Shown piece after piece: positions 24,080 to 32,788 of a stretch of DNA of 64,000 nucleotides (the stretch's first letter is position 1; the number at the start of each line of letters is the position of its first letter). The stretch lies in assembly GCF_003944755.1 (NCBI RefSeq), contig NZ_RWGU01000039.1, forward strand, positions 1 to 64,000. Direction: 5' to 3'. The DNA comes from Rhodovulum robiginosum. Its GTDB lineage: Bacteria; Pseudomonadota; Alphaproteobacteria; Rhodobacterales; Rhodobacteraceae. The position numbers and the translations under genes were made by a program. The notes under the pieces were generated by a model, which saw only the letters and a list, made by a program, of their open reading frames with translations, was not told the origin of the DNA and did not search any database.

Positions 24080-24526
24080 ATGTTCGCAGATTTCCTCTCA
24101 CGCCTGACCGCGCCCGACCCCGCCCTCCTGCCCGACCCCGATGCGCGGCTGGCGCTTGGCGCGCTTCTGGTGCGCATCGCCCATTCCGACGGCGAATATG
24201 CCCATGAGGAGGCCGAACGGATCGAGCGCATCCTCGCCGCGCGCTACGGGCTGTCGCCCTTCGAGGCGACCGACCTGCGCAGACGCTCCGAGGCGCTGGA
24301 AGGCGAGGCGCCCGACACCGTGCGCTTTACCCGCGCGATCAAGGATGCCGTGGCCTATGAAGAGCGCGAAGGCGTGGTCGAGGCGCTCTGGGACGTGGTG
24401 CTGGCCGATGGCATCCGCGACGAAGAGGAAGACGGGCTGTTGCGCCTCGTGGCCAAGCTGCTGGGCGTGAACGACCGCGACAGCGCGCTCGCGCGCCAGC
24501 GGGTCGAGGCGCGCCGCGCGGGCTGA
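24080..24526 (+). CDS. TerB-like (tellurite resistance family) protein
   Basis: A 148-residue cytoplasmic all-helical protein. The TerB/DjlA N-terminal pattern is visible: ALGALLVRIAHSDGEYAHEE (a metal-binding acidic pair after helix 1), ERIERILAARYGLSPFEA, and the second half VEALWDVVLADGIRDEEED. The paired H-S-D-G-E and A-D-G-I-R-D-E-E motifs are typical. Stand-alone TerB proteins of this size are common in Rhodobacterales and do not by themselves imply tellurite resistance. The ATG at 24080 aligns with the family start; the longer frame from 24044 does not add conserved sequence. Confidence 0.82.
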   Translation: MFADFLSRLTAPDPALLPDPDARLALGALLVRIAHSDGEYAHEEAERIERILAARYGLSPFEATDLRRRSEALEGEAPDTVRFTRAIKDAVAYEEREGVVEALWDVVLADGIRDEEEDGLLRLVAKLLGVNDRDSALARQRVEARRAG

Positions 24527-24608
24527 GCCCCGAAACCCCTGCGAACAGCGGCGCGTGACCAAGGGCCGCGTCTATTGCCGGGCCGCCGCCGGGCATCCCC
24601 GCCGCAAC

Positions 24609-24627
24609 CTGCCCAAATCTTGGGCAG
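24609..24627. promoter_or_regulatory. Palindromic operator candidate before the ABC transporter
   Basis: A perfect inverted repeat, CTGCCCAA-ATC-TTGGGCAG (8-bp arms, 3-bp centre), lies 92 bp upstream of the first transporter gene. It has no T-run and does not look like a terminator. Its size and symmetry suit a dimeric transcription factor that controls the uptake operon. Confidence 0.5.
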
Positions 24628-24718
24628 ACGCAACGGCAGGCAGCAAAAACCCCGTTGCAATCGACCAGGATTTGCGCCCTACTTCGGCCTTGGGGATAAC
24701 AAAGATGCCGCTGCCTGC

Positions 24719-25498
24719 GTGACCGACACTAACCCGCCCGTCCTGGAGATCCGCGATCTTCACAAGAGCTATGGTGCCCTCGAAGTGCTCAAGGGCGTCA
24801 GCCTGACGGCACGGCGGGGCGACGTGGTCTCGCTGATCGGGTCGTCGGGATCGGGCAAGTCCACCCTCTTGCGCTGTGCCAACCTGCTGGAGGACAGCCA
24901 GCAGGGCGACATCATCTTCGAGGACGAGCCGGTCACATGGCGCGGCCAGGGCCCGCACCGCCAGCCCGCCGACCGCGCCCAGGTGATCCGCATCCGCACC
25001 AACCTGTCGATGGTGTTCCAGCAGTTCAACCTCTGGGCGCATATGACGATCCTGCAAAACGTGATGGAGGCCCCCGTCACCGTGCTGAAAGAGCAGCGCG
25101 ACGCGGTCGAGACCCGCGCGCGCGAATTGCTGGCAAAGGTCGGTATCGGCGACAAGGCCGATGTCTTTCCCGCCCAGCTGTCGGGCGGCCAGCAGCAGCG
25201 CGCGGCCATCGCGCGGGCGCTGGCGATGCAGCCCCGGGCGCTGCTGTTCGACGAACCGACCTCTGCCCTGGACCCGGAACTCGAGCAGGAGGTGGTGCGC
25301 GTCATCAAGGCGCTTGCGGAAGAGGGGCGCACGATGATGCTGGTCACCCACGACATGCGGCTTGCCGCCGATGTGTCCGACCACGTCGTCTTCCTCCATC
25401 AGGGCCTGATCGAGGAAGAGGGCCCGCCAGACCGCCTGTTCGGCTCGCCCAAGTCCGAGCGGCTGAGGCAATTCTTGAGTGCAACCGCCGCGGCCTGA
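24719..25498 (+). CDS. Polar amino acid/amine ABC transporter, ATP-binding subunit
   Basis: The ATPase of a HisP/GlnQ-type importer. The 259-residue protein from a GTG at 24719 has Walker [12 protein letters not shown] (about residue 40), the Q-loop region [13 protein letters not shown], signature [15 protein letters not shown] (about 155) and Walker [15 protein letters not shown] (about 175), plus the H-loop in LVTHDM. Length and the [11 protein letters not shown] variant match the octopine/arginine/histidine subgroup. The GTG start is chosen because the conserved [10 protein letters not shown] follows immediately; upstream frame extension is unconserved. It is followed by the binding protein and two permeases. 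Confidence 0.93.
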   Translation: MTDTNPPVLEIRDLHKSYGALEVLKGVSLTARRGDVVSLIGSSGSGKSTLLRCANLLEDSQQGDIIFEDEPVTWRGQGPHRQPADRAQVIRIRTNLSMVFQQFNLWAHMTILQNVMEAPVTVLKEQRDAVETRARELLAKVGIGDKADVFPAQLSGGQQQRAAIARALAMQPRALLFDEPTSALDPELEQEVVRVIKALAEEGRTMMLVTHDMRLAADVSDHVVFLHQGLIEEEGPPDRLFGSPKSERLRQFLSATAAA

Positions 25499-25541
25499 CC
25501 CCAGGGCCGGGCAACCAACCACAAACGGGAGTTCGCAGACG

Positions 25542-26276
25542 ATGAGACCGATTATCCTTGGCACCGCCGCCCTTGCGCTGACCGCCGGGATCGCCCTGGC
25601 CGCGAGCCATTCCATGACGGTGCGCATGGGCACCGAGGGCGCTTACCCTCCGTACAACTTCATCAACGACAACGGCGAGGTCGACGGGTTCGAGCGCGAG
25701 CTGGGCGACGAGCTTTGCAAGCGCGCCGAACTGACCTGCGAATGGGTCACCAACGAGTGGGATTCGATCATCCCCAACCTGGTGTCGGGCAACTACGACA
25801 CCATCATCGCGGGCATGTCGATCACCGACGAGCGCGACGAGGTGATCGACTTCACCCAAAGCTACTTTCCGCCCGACCCGTCGGTCTATGTCGCGCTGAG
25901 TGACGATATCGACGTGAACTCGGCCGTCGTCGCCGCCCAGACCGGCACGATCCAGGCCAGCCACGTCGCCTCGACCGGCGCCACGCTGGTGGAATTCGCC
26001 ACCCCCGACGAGACCATCGCCGCCGTCCGCAACGGCGAAGCCGACGTGGTGCTGGCCGACAAGGGCTTTCTCGAGCCCATCGTCAACGAATCCGGCGGCG
26101 AGCTCGTGATCGTGGGCGGCGACGTGATGCTGGGCGACGGCATCGGCGTCGGCGTGCGCGAATCCGATGCCGAGCTGAAGGCCAAGTTCGACGCGGCCAT
26201 CGCCTCGGTCAAGGAAGACGGCACGCTGAACACGCTGATCGCCAAGTGGTTCGACGGCATGGACGGCGGGTACTGA
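25542..26276 (+). CDS. Periplasmic substrate-binding protein of the ABC transporter
   Basis: A 244-residue family 3 solute-binding protein. The signal peptide ends at about Ala20 (GTAALALTAGIALAAS). The mature part starts with the classic TVRMGTEGAYPPYNFINDNG and shows FERELGDELCKRAELTCEWV, the domain hinge DTIIAGMSITDERDEVIDFT and the closing GVGVRESDAELKAKFDAAIA. The pocket cannot be resolved to arginine, histidine, lysine or an amine by eye. Two cysteines (in CKRAELTC) may form a disulfide. A GGGAG ribosome binding site precedes ATG 25542. Confidence 0.93.
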   Translation: MRPIILGTAALALTAGIALAASHSMTVRMGTEGAYPPYNFINDNGEVDGFERELGDELCKRAELTCEWVTNEWDSIIPNLVSGNYDTIIAGMSITDERDEVIDFTQSYFPPDPSVYVALSDDIDVNSAVVAAQTGTIQASHVASTGATLVEFATPDETIAAVRNGEADVVLADKGFLEPIVNESGGELVIVGGDVMLGDGIGVGVRESDAELKAKFDAAIASVKEDGTLNTLIAKWFDGMDGGY

Positions 26277-26323
26277 TTTGAGCCCCATGCGCGCGGCGCC
26301 CCCACGCGCCGCGCGCGCTTGAA

Positions 26324-27205
26324 ATGTTCGCCTCTTGCTCCGATCCTTCCACGCTTGACGGGTTCGCCTGGCTGGCCTGCTATCTGACCAGCGGCAAGCA
26401 CATGGCGTTCTACGCCTCGTTCGGGACGGTGATGCTGTTGCTGCTGATCACCGCGCCGGCGGCACTGGCCTTCGGCTTTGGCGGTGCGATGGCGGCGCGG
26501 GCGCGGCTGTGGCCGGTGCGTCTGATCGGGCGGGCCTACACGGCGATGGTCCGGGGCGTGCCGGACATCATCTTCTTTCTCTTCGTGCCCATCGCGCTGG
26601 ACCAGGCGTTCGAATGGCTGCGGCACAAGGCGAAATGCCCCGACTGGTCGGAACCGGTGCGCCAGGGCAGCGATTTCGTGGTCTGCGCCCAGGCCAAGCT
26701 GCCGCTCTCGACCAGCCCCCAATGGATGCACGAGACCTACGGCTTTTTTCTCGCCGTGCTGGCCTTCGCCATCGTCTTCGGCGCCTTCGCGGCGAATGTG
26801 CTTTTCGGCGCGATGCGCGCGGTTCCGCGCGCGCAGATCGAAACCGCCGAGGCCTACGGGATGACCCAGCGCCAGGCCTTCTGGCGCATCCTGGTGCCGC
26901 AAATGTGGGTTTATGCCCTGCCGGGGCTTTCGAACCTCTGGATGATCCTGATCAAGGCCACGCCCTTGCTGTTCCTTCTCGGGGTTGAGGATATCGTTTA
27001 CTGGGCGCGCGAACTGGGCGGGTCCAAGACCTCGATCTACGCCTATCCGCACCCGGACTGGCGGCTTTACTACTTCCTCGGGCTGCTGGTTTTCTATCTC
27101 GGCCTCACCAAGGTTTCGGAAATCGTGCTGGGCCGGGTGACCGTGCGCCTGTCCCACGGGCAGGCGACGCTGGCCGGCGAAGCACAGCGGAAGGCGGCCC
27201 GATGA
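26324..27205 (+). CDS. ABC transporter permease subunit 1
   Basis: A 293-residue inner-membrane permease of the HisM/HisQ type. The EAA coupling loop is seen as ETAEAYGMTQRQAFWRILVP (about residue 185). Compared with typical 230-residue members it carries a ~40-residue insertion between helices (AFEWLRHKAKCPDWSEPVRQ and following) with two cysteines. The VRGVPDIIFFLFVPIALDQ segment is the usual conserved RG(T/V)P motif. It overlaps permease 2 by four bases (ATGA), so the two are coupled. Confidence 0.9.
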   Translation: MFASCSDPSTLDGFAWLACYLTSGKHMAFYASFGTVMLLLLITAPAALAFGFGGAMAARARLWPVRLIGRAYTAMVRGVPDIIFFLFVPIALDQAFEWLRHKAKCPDWSEPVRQGSDFVVCAQAKLPLSTSPQWMHETYGFFLAVLAFAIVFGAFAANVLFGAMRAVPRAQIETAEAYGMTQRQAFWRILVPQMWVYALPGLSNLWMILIKATPLLFLLGVEDIVYWARELGGSKTSIYAYPHPDWRLYYFLGLLVFYLGLTKVSEIVLGRVTVRLSHGQATLAGEAQRKAAR

Positions 27206-28041
27206 GCTGCGTCCAGACCATCGCCGATTACGCGCTGCGCTCGGTCGGCATCGGCGAACGGTTGTTGCCGCGGTCGGATTTCACGCTGTGCGAGCAGATC
27301 ACGCTGATCGGGTCGGGCCTGATCTGGAACATCTACTTCGGCGCCTTCGCGCTGCTCTTCGGCTTTTTCCTCGCAACCGGGGTGGCCGTGGCGCGGTCGA
27401 GCCGCCTGTGGGCGGTGCGCAAACCCGCGGAATGGTTCATCTTCCTGTTCCGCGGCTCGCCGCTCTTCATCCAGTTCTTCCTGGCCTACGAGGCCTTCGT
27501 GCTGCTGCCGAAATCGGGGATCGAGATCAACCTGATCTTCACCGAGATCACCGCCGATACCCGCTGGCTGACGCGGGCCTGGGCGGGCGCGCTGATCGTG
27601 CTGTTTCTCAACACCGCCGCCTATTCGGGCGAGATCTTTTATGGCGCGCTGCGCTCGGTGCCCAAGGGCGACCTGGAGGCCGCCGACGCCTATGGCCTGT
27701 CGGGCTTGGCCAAGTTCCGCCGGGTGGTCTGGCCCACGATGCTGCGGCTTGCCTGGCCGGCCTACACCAACGAGGCGATCTTCCTGTTTCACGCCACGAC
27801 GCTGGTCTATTTCTCGGGCTTTCCGGCCTGGCAGCAGAAGGGCGACGCGCTTTATTACGCCAGTTACTTCGCCGACAAGACGTTCAACCCGTTCATCCCC
27901 TACCCGATCGTGGCGGGCTATTTCATCTTGCTGACGCTGGTCATCATCACGATTTTCGGGCTGATCAACCGCCGGCTCAACCGTCACCTGCCGCAAGAAC
28001 GGCGCCGTCCGATCCGGTTCCGCCCGCAGGTGCTGAGGTGA
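27202..28041 (+). CDS. ABC transporter permease subunit 2
   Basis: A 279-residue partner permease. The conserved FRGSPLFIQFFLAYEAFVL motif lies at about residue 85 and the EAA loop at about 155 (LEAADAYGLSGLAKFRRVVW). About five or six helices are predicted, ending in ILLTLVIITIFGLINRRLNR. The start overlaps permease 1 and the stop overlaps the GTG of the following glutamine-synthetase-like gene (GTGA), which strongly links transport and the ligase. Confidence 0.92.
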   Translation: MSCVQTIADYALRSVGIGERLLPRSDFTLCEQITLIGSGLIWNIYFGAFALLFGFFLATGVAVARSSRLWAVRKPAEWFIFLFRGSPLFIQFFLAYEAFVLLPKSGIEINLIFTEITADTRWLTRAWAGALIVLFLNTAAYSGEIFYGALRSVPKGDLEAADAYGLSGLAKFRRVVWPTMLRLAWPAYTNEAIFLFHATTLVYFSGFPAWQQKGDALYYASYFADKTFNPFIPYPIVAGYFILLTLVIITIFGLINRRLNRHLPQERRRPIRFRPQVLR

Positions 28042-29369
28042 GCGAATGGCTGGCCGCGCATCCCGAGGTGCGCTCGATCCGCGTTGCCGCGTGCGATCTC
28101 AACGGCCAAGCCCGTGGCAAGCGGGTGCCCGCGCGGTTTGCCGGCAAGGCCGAGGAGGAAGGCGTGCGCTTTCCGCTTTCGGTACTCAATCTCGACATCT
28201 GGGGCGAGGATATCGACGAAAGCCCGCTGGTCTTCGAGACCGGCGATGCCGACGGCGTGCTCTACCCCACGGGCCGCGGTTTCGTGCCGATGCCGTGGCT
28301 CGATGCGCCCTCGGCGCTGTTGCCGCTGTGGATGTATCGTGAAGACGGCCGCCCCTTCGAGGGCGACCCGCGCCATGCGCTGGCCCGCGTGCTGGAGCGC
28401 TATGCCGCGCATGGCTGGCACCCGCAGGTGGCGACCGAGCTGGAATTCTACCTGATCGACGACAGCAAGGACACGCTCGCCCCGCCGCGCTCGCCCCGCT
28501 CGGGCAAGCGCCGTGCGGGGGCCGAGATTCTGGGCCTGCGCACGATCGATGCCTTCGACGCCTTTTTCAACGACCTCTACGACGCCTGCGAGGCGATGGA
28601 CATTCCCGCCGACGCGCTGATCAGCGAGGGGGGCATGGGCCAGTTCGAGATCAACCTCTGCCACACCGAGGCGATGAAAGCCGCCGACGACACCTGGCTT
28701 TTCAAGCTGCTGGTCAAGGGGATGGCCCGGCAGCACGGTTTTGCCGCCAGTTTCATGGCCAAGCCCTACCCGGATCATCCGGGCAACGGGCTGCATATCC
28801 ATTTCTCGGTGCTGGACGGGGCGGGCGACAACATCTTCGACGATGGCGGCGCCCGCGGCACGCCTGCGCTGCACCACGCGGTCGCCGGGTGTCTCAAGGC
28901 GCTGCCCGAGATGGCGCTGATCCTCGCCCCCCATGCCAACAGCTATGCCCGCCTCGTGCCCGGCGCCCACGCCCCCACCGCGATTTCTTGGGCCTACGAG
29001 AACCGGACCGCCGCGATCCGCATCCCCGGCGGCAACCCGAAGGCCCGGCGCATCGAACAGCGCACGGCGGGCGGCGACGTGAACCCCTACCTGACGGTCG
29101 CCGCGACACTGGGGGCCGCGCTGGAAGGGATCGAGGCCGAACTGACCCCGCCCGCGCCCGTCACCGGCAACGCCTATGCGCAGGACCTGCCGCAACTTCC
29201 CGCCGACTGGGCCAGTGCAATTTCCGCCTTCGAGGCCGGGGAACTGGTTGCCCGTATCTTCCCGCCCGGGCTGGTCGAGAACCTCGTGCGCACCAAGCGG
29301 CAGGAAATGGCCCGCCTGGACACGATGACCGAGGCGCAGCAGAGGGCGCTTTATCTGGACACGGTCTAG
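28038..29369 (+). CDS. Glutamine synthetase-like amine ligase (PuuA type), copy 1
   Basis: A 443-residue member of the GlnA/PuuA family, which in its PuuA branch gamma-glutamylates amines. It has the N-terminal AACDLNGQARGKRVPARF, the catalytic ATELEFYLID (about residue 137), EGGMGQFEINLCH (about 195), GNGLHIHFSVLD (about 250) and AYENRTAAIRIPGG (about 320). The lack of the adenylylation loop sequence of true GlnA and its linkage to an amine/amino-acid transporter favour an amine ligase. The GTG at 28038 overlaps the permease stop by four bases. The substrate is unknown. Confidence 0.85.
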   Translation: MSEWLAAHPEVRSIRVAACDLNGQARGKRVPARFAGKAEEEGVRFPLSVLNLDIWGEDIDESPLVFETGDADGVLYPTGRGFVPMPWLDAPSALLPLWMYREDGRPFEGDPRHALARVLERYAAHGWHPQVATELEFYLIDDSKDTLAPPRSPRSGKRRAGAEILGLRTIDAFDAFFNDLYDACEAMDIPADALISEGGMGQFEINLCHTEAMKAADDTWLFKLLVKGMARQHGFAASFMAKPYPDHPGNGLHIHFSVLDGAGDNIFDDGGARGTPALHHAVAGCLKALPEMALILAPHANSYARLVPGAHAPTAISWAYENRTAAIRIPGGNPKARRIEQRTAGGDVNPYLTVAATLGAALEGIEAELTPPAPVTGNAYAQDLPQLPADWASAISAFEAGELVARIFPPGLVENLVRTKRQEMARLDTMTEAQQRALYLDTV

Positions 29370-29377
29370 CGCCCCCC

Positions 29378-30526
29378 TCAGGGGTGCGGATTGCCCGCGG
29401 CCGCCGCCGACCGAACCGGCTGCGGCGGTTGCGGTGCGGCCACGCGCGGCCCGTCGATGCGCCTGCGCAACCAGCGCAGCACCGGTTTCTCCACGTTCAG
29501 ATGCAGGAAGATCGCAAGCGCAATCAGCCCCGCCTGGATCGCCAGCATCACCATCACCGAGGCCAGTCCCGCGAGTGGGACGGCCGCGAGCAGCGCGAGC
29601 CCGAGATTCTGGTGCAGCAGGTAGTAGACATAGCTCGCCCGGCCCAATGCCGTCATCGGTGCCCAGCGCAGTAGCGGGATCGCCCCCGCGCGCAGGACGG
29701 AGACCGCGGCGATGACGAAACAGGCCAGTACCGCGCCCAGCGGGACAGCGGTCCCCGCCGTCGCCCAGTCGAGTTTGGCCCAGCCGTAGAACAGGGCCAG
29801 CGCCACCGACACCGTAAGCAGCGCGCGGGCCAGCCACCGTTCCTGCCCATGCATCAGGAAGGCCAGCGCGATGCCGGCGGTGAAAAACGGCTGGTGCTCT
29901 GCGAAGAGCAGCCGCGACAGCGCATCGGCCGGCCCGACGCCGGCGATTCCCAGCAGGTGGACGGCGGCGCACCCCGCGGCGACCACGGCCCAGCACCGGA
30001 TAAAGGACCACGGCAACGCGAAATAAAGAAACGCAGCCAGCGCGTAGAACCGCACCTCAACCCATATCGACCAATAGGCGCCGTCCAGCCATTCCATGCC
30101 GGGCACGCCGAATGCGCGGCCCACATGGGCGGGTGGTACGAAGCTCAGCGAGATCAGGTATTCCGGCACCGACCGGCGCAGCACCTCGGGCCCGAGTACT
30201 GTCGTCGTCAGGAAGGTCAACGTCGCGCAGACCGCGAAGGTCGGCCAGAGCCGCGCCATCCGCCGCAGCCCGAATTGGGACGCCGATTTCGACCGCGTCA
30301 GGCTGAGCGCGATGACCAGACCGGAGACGATGAAGAAAAGGCTGACGCCCAGATGTCCCACGTCGGCCAGGGGAATCCACGCCAGCATGTCGTCGTAGGG
30401 AAGAAGATCGAGCCCTTTGCCGGCCGCAGACCAGAAAAACGCGAAGTGAAATAATGCGACCCACAGGATTGCCACCGCGCGCACCCCGTCGACACTGTCC
30501 AACCGCTTGTCCAATTTCTCATCCAA
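29378..30526 (-). CDS. Acyltransferase-3 (OafA/YrhL-like) membrane protein
   Basis: A 382-residue protein with about ten membrane helices. The acyltransferase-3 motifs are the N-terminal LDSVDGVRAVAILWVALFHF with the catalytic His, GHLGVSLFFIVSGLVIALSL, then GLRRMARLWPTFAV and the central LDGAYWSIWVEVRFYALAAF. Members O-acetylate or acylate surface sugars, peptidoglycan or lipids. It is transcribed against the surrounding amine genes and its 3' end is only eight bases from the end of the GS-like gene. It therefore looks like an insertion into an otherwise one-directional locus. No glycan biosynthesis genes are nearby to suggest an acceptor. Confidence 0.88.
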   Translation of the reverse strand: MDEKLDKRLDSVDGVRAVAILWVALFHFAFFWSAAGKGLDLLPYDDMLAWIPLADVGHLGVSLFFIVSGLVIALSLTRSKSASQFGLRRMARLWPTFAVCATLTFLTTTVLGPEVLRRSVPEYLISLSFVPPAHVGRAFGVPGMEWLDGAYWSIWVEVRFYALAAFLYFALPWSFIRCWAVVAAGCAAVHLLGIAGVGPADALSRLLFAEHQPFFTAGIALAFLMHGQERWLARALLTVSVALALFYGWAKLDWATAGTAVPLGAVLACFVIAAVSVLRAGAIPLLRWAPMTALGRASYVYYLLHQNLGLALLAAVPLAGLASVMVMLAIQAGLIALAIFLHLNVEKPVLRWLRRRIDGPRVAAPQPPQPVRSAAAAGNPHP

Positions 30527-30743
30527 TCGAGTTTACTCGTAAATGCATCGACGAACTCGGGCGGAGCGCAATTCCAGCCCCTCCAAGACAAAAACAAGAA
30601 AATTAGACCACAAAACGTTAACGAACCCAAGGCTTCCTTTTCCTGTCCGCCTTGGACGCCCTCGACGGCATTGTAGCAAACGCCGGCCCTTGCCGAGACT
30701 CGCGGGCGGGATTACGGTCGCTCCCACAACTTGGCGAGACCCC

Positions 30744-31436
30744 ATGCAGATCGGCATTCTGGAAACCGGCCACGCGCCCGACGCGCTTCGGGCCGCGCAT
30801 GGCGACTACAGCGAAATGATCGCGCGGATGCTGGGCGGCGAGGGCTTTTCCTTCCGGGCGTGGAACGTCGAGGCGATGGCGTTTCCCGACAGCGTCCACG
30901 CCGCCGAAGGATGGCTCATCACCGGGTCGCGCCACGGCGTCTACGACGATCTGCCCTTCATCCCCCCGCTGGAAGAGTTCGTCCGCGCCGCCATCGCCGA
31001 AAACGTGCCGATCGTCGGCATCTGTTTCGGCCACCAGATCATCGCCCGCGCGCTGGGCGGGCGCGTCGAGAAATTCGCCGGCGGCTGGGAGGTCGGGCCC
31101 ACCGAGTACGAGATCGAGGGGCAGAGCTACCGCTTGCAGGCCTGGCACCAGGACCAGGTGATCACGCCCCCGGACGGCGCCGAAACCGTGGGCACCGCGC
31201 CGGGCTGCGCCCATGCGGCGCTGATCTACGGCGACCGCGCCTATTCGGTGCAGCCCCACCCGGAATACGGCCCCGCCTTCATCGAGGGGCTGATGCAGGT
31301 GCGCGCGCCGGGCGTCGTGCCGCCCGACCGCCTGGCCGCCGCGCGCGCCGTGCTGGACCGGTCGACCGCCCCGTCCTCGGCCCGCATGGCCGCGCGCATG
31401 GCCGCCTTTCTGCGCCGCGAGGAGCCGGCACCATGA
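30744..31436 (+). CDS. Class I glutamine amidotransferase-like hydrolase
   Basis: A 230-residue stand-alone GATase domain of the GuaA-N type. The nucleophile elbow is VGICFGHQIIARALGG (Cys near residue 95) and the His/Glu pair is in YSVQPHPEYGPAFIE (about 175). N-terminal MQIGILETGHAPD is typical of the subgroup that sits beside GS-like genes in Rhodobacterales. By context it may release glutamate from gamma-glutamylated intermediates, the PuuD role, though its sequence is closer to GMP-synthase-type domains than to PuuD. The stop overlaps the next start (ATGA). Confidence 0.85.
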   Translation: MQIGILETGHAPDALRAAHGDYSEMIARMLGGEGFSFRAWNVEAMAFPDSVHAAEGWLITGSRHGVYDDLPFIPPLEEFVRAAIAENVPIVGICFGHQIIARALGGRVEKFAGGWEVGPTEYEIEGQSYRLQAWHQDQVITPPDGAETVGTAPGCAHAALIYGDRAYSVQPHPEYGPAFIEGLMQVRAPGVVPPDRLAAARAVLDRSTAPSSARMAARMAAFLRREEPAP

Positions 31437-32788
31437 ACGACTGGACAGAGCAACTGCCCGAGGCCGCGCGCCAATACCTATACGGGCGCAAGCTGGACGA
31501 GGTGGAATGCATCGTCGCCGATCTGGCCGGCGTGGCCCGCGGCAAGGCGATGCCGGCAGCGAAATTCGCCAAGCAGACGCATTTCTACCTGCCCAACTCG
31601 ATCTTCCTGCAGACCATCACCGGCGACTGGGCCGATATCGAGGGCCAGGCCTTTACCGAGCCCGACATGATCCTGACGCCGGATTTCACCACCGCCAGCG
31701 CCGCGCCCTGGACCGGCGACTACACGCTTCAGGTGATCCACGAGATCGCCGACCAGACCGGCGCGCCGGTGCCCATCGCGCCGCGCAACGTTCTCAAACG
31801 GGTGGTCGAGCTTTACAACGCCCGCGGCTGGGTGCCGATCGTAGCCCCGGAGATGGAGTTCTTCCTCGTTGCCCGCAACGTGGACCCGGCCCATCCGGTC
31901 GAGCCGCCGATGGGCCGCTCGGGCCGCCGCGCCGCCGCGCGGCAGGCCTACTCGATGAGCGCGGTCGACGAATACGGCCCCGTGATCGACGACATCTACG
32001 ATTTCGCCGAGGCCCAGGGGCTGGAGATCGACGGCATCCTGCAAGAGGGCGGCGCCGGGCAGGTCGAGTTGAACCTGCGCCACGGCGACCCGGTCAAGCT
32101 GGCCGACGAGATCTTCTATTTCAAGCGGCTGATCCGCGAGGCGGCCCTCAGGCACGACTGCTACGCGACCTTCATGGCCAAGCCGATCGAGGACGAGCCC
32201 GGATCGGCGATGCATATCCACCACTCGGTGGTCGACGCCAAAACCGGCCACAACATCTTTTCCGAACCAGACGGCAGCGAAAGCCGCGCGTTCCTGCACT
32301 TCATCGCCGGGCTTCAGACGCATATCCCCGCGGTCACCGCGATCCTGGCGCCTTACGTCAACAGCTATCGGCGCTACGTCCCCGATTTCGCCGCGCCTAT
32401 CAACCTCGAATGGGCACGCGACAACCGCACCACGGGGCTGCGCGTGCCGGTGTCCGAGCCCGAGAGCCGGCGCGCCGAGAACCGGCTGGCGGGGATGGAC
32501 TGCAACCCCTACCTGGGCATCGCCGCGTCGCTGGCCTGCGGATATCTGGGGCTGATGGACGGCATCTACCCAAAGGACGAGTTCAAGGGCGACGCCTATG
32601 CCAGCGCCGAGGGCATCCCGCGCAACGTGGCCGAGGCGCTGGACCTTTTCGAGGCGGCACCGGCGCTGCACGAGGTGCTGGGCCCCGAGTTCTGCCGTGT
32701 CTACGCAGCCGTGAAACGGCTGGAATACAAGGAGTTCCTCCAGGTCATCAGCCCCTGGGAACGCGAGCATCTGTTGTTGAACGTATGA
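31433..32788 (+). CDS. Glutamine synthetase-like amine ligase (PuuA type), copy 2
   Basis: A 451-residue PuuA-branch ligase, distinct from copy 1. Catalytic-core motifs are APEMEFFLVAR (about residue 140), LQEGGAGQVELNLRH (about 205), SAMHIHHSVVD (about 260) and ARDNRTTGLRVPVS (about 345). The N-terminus has ECIVADLAGVARGKAMPAAK. It overlaps the amidotransferase upstream and the PuuB-like oxidase downstream by four bases each. Ligation, oxidation and hydrolysis of a gamma-glutamyl amine are therefore probably made as one unit. Two different GS-like ligases suggest two substrates or a hetero-oligomer. Confidence 0.88.
   Translation: MNDWTEQLPEAARQYLYGRKLDEVECIVADLAGVARGKAMPAAKFAKQTHFYLPNSIFLQTITGDWADIEGQAFTEPDMILTPDFTTASAAPWTGDYTLQVIHEIADQTGAPVPIAPRNVLKRVVELYNARGWVPIVAPEMEFFLVARNVDPAHPVEPPMGRSGRRAAARQAYSMSAVDEYGPVIDDIYDFAEAQGLEIDGILQEGGAGQVELNLRHGDPVKLADEIFYFKRLIREAALRHDCYATFMAKPIEDEPGSAMHIHHSVVDAKTGHNIFSEPDGSESRAFLHFIAGLQTHIPAVTAILAPYVNSYRRYVPDFAAPINLEWARDNRTTGLRVPVSEPESRRAENRLAGMDCNPYLGIAASLACGYLGLMDGIYPKDEFKGDAYASAEGIPRNVAEALDLFEAAPALHEVLGPEFCRVYAAVKRLEYKEFLQVISPWEREHLLLNV

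Noticed and set aside
24080-24526. Tellurite resistance operon.
   Set aside because: Only a stand-alone TerB-like domain is present; no terACDEZ partners are nearby.
27288-28037. A 250-codon in-frame extension upstream of the first GS-like ligase.
   Set aside because: It overlaps the permease gene in another frame and has no conserved sequence; the GTG at 28038 starts right at the conserved N-terminus.
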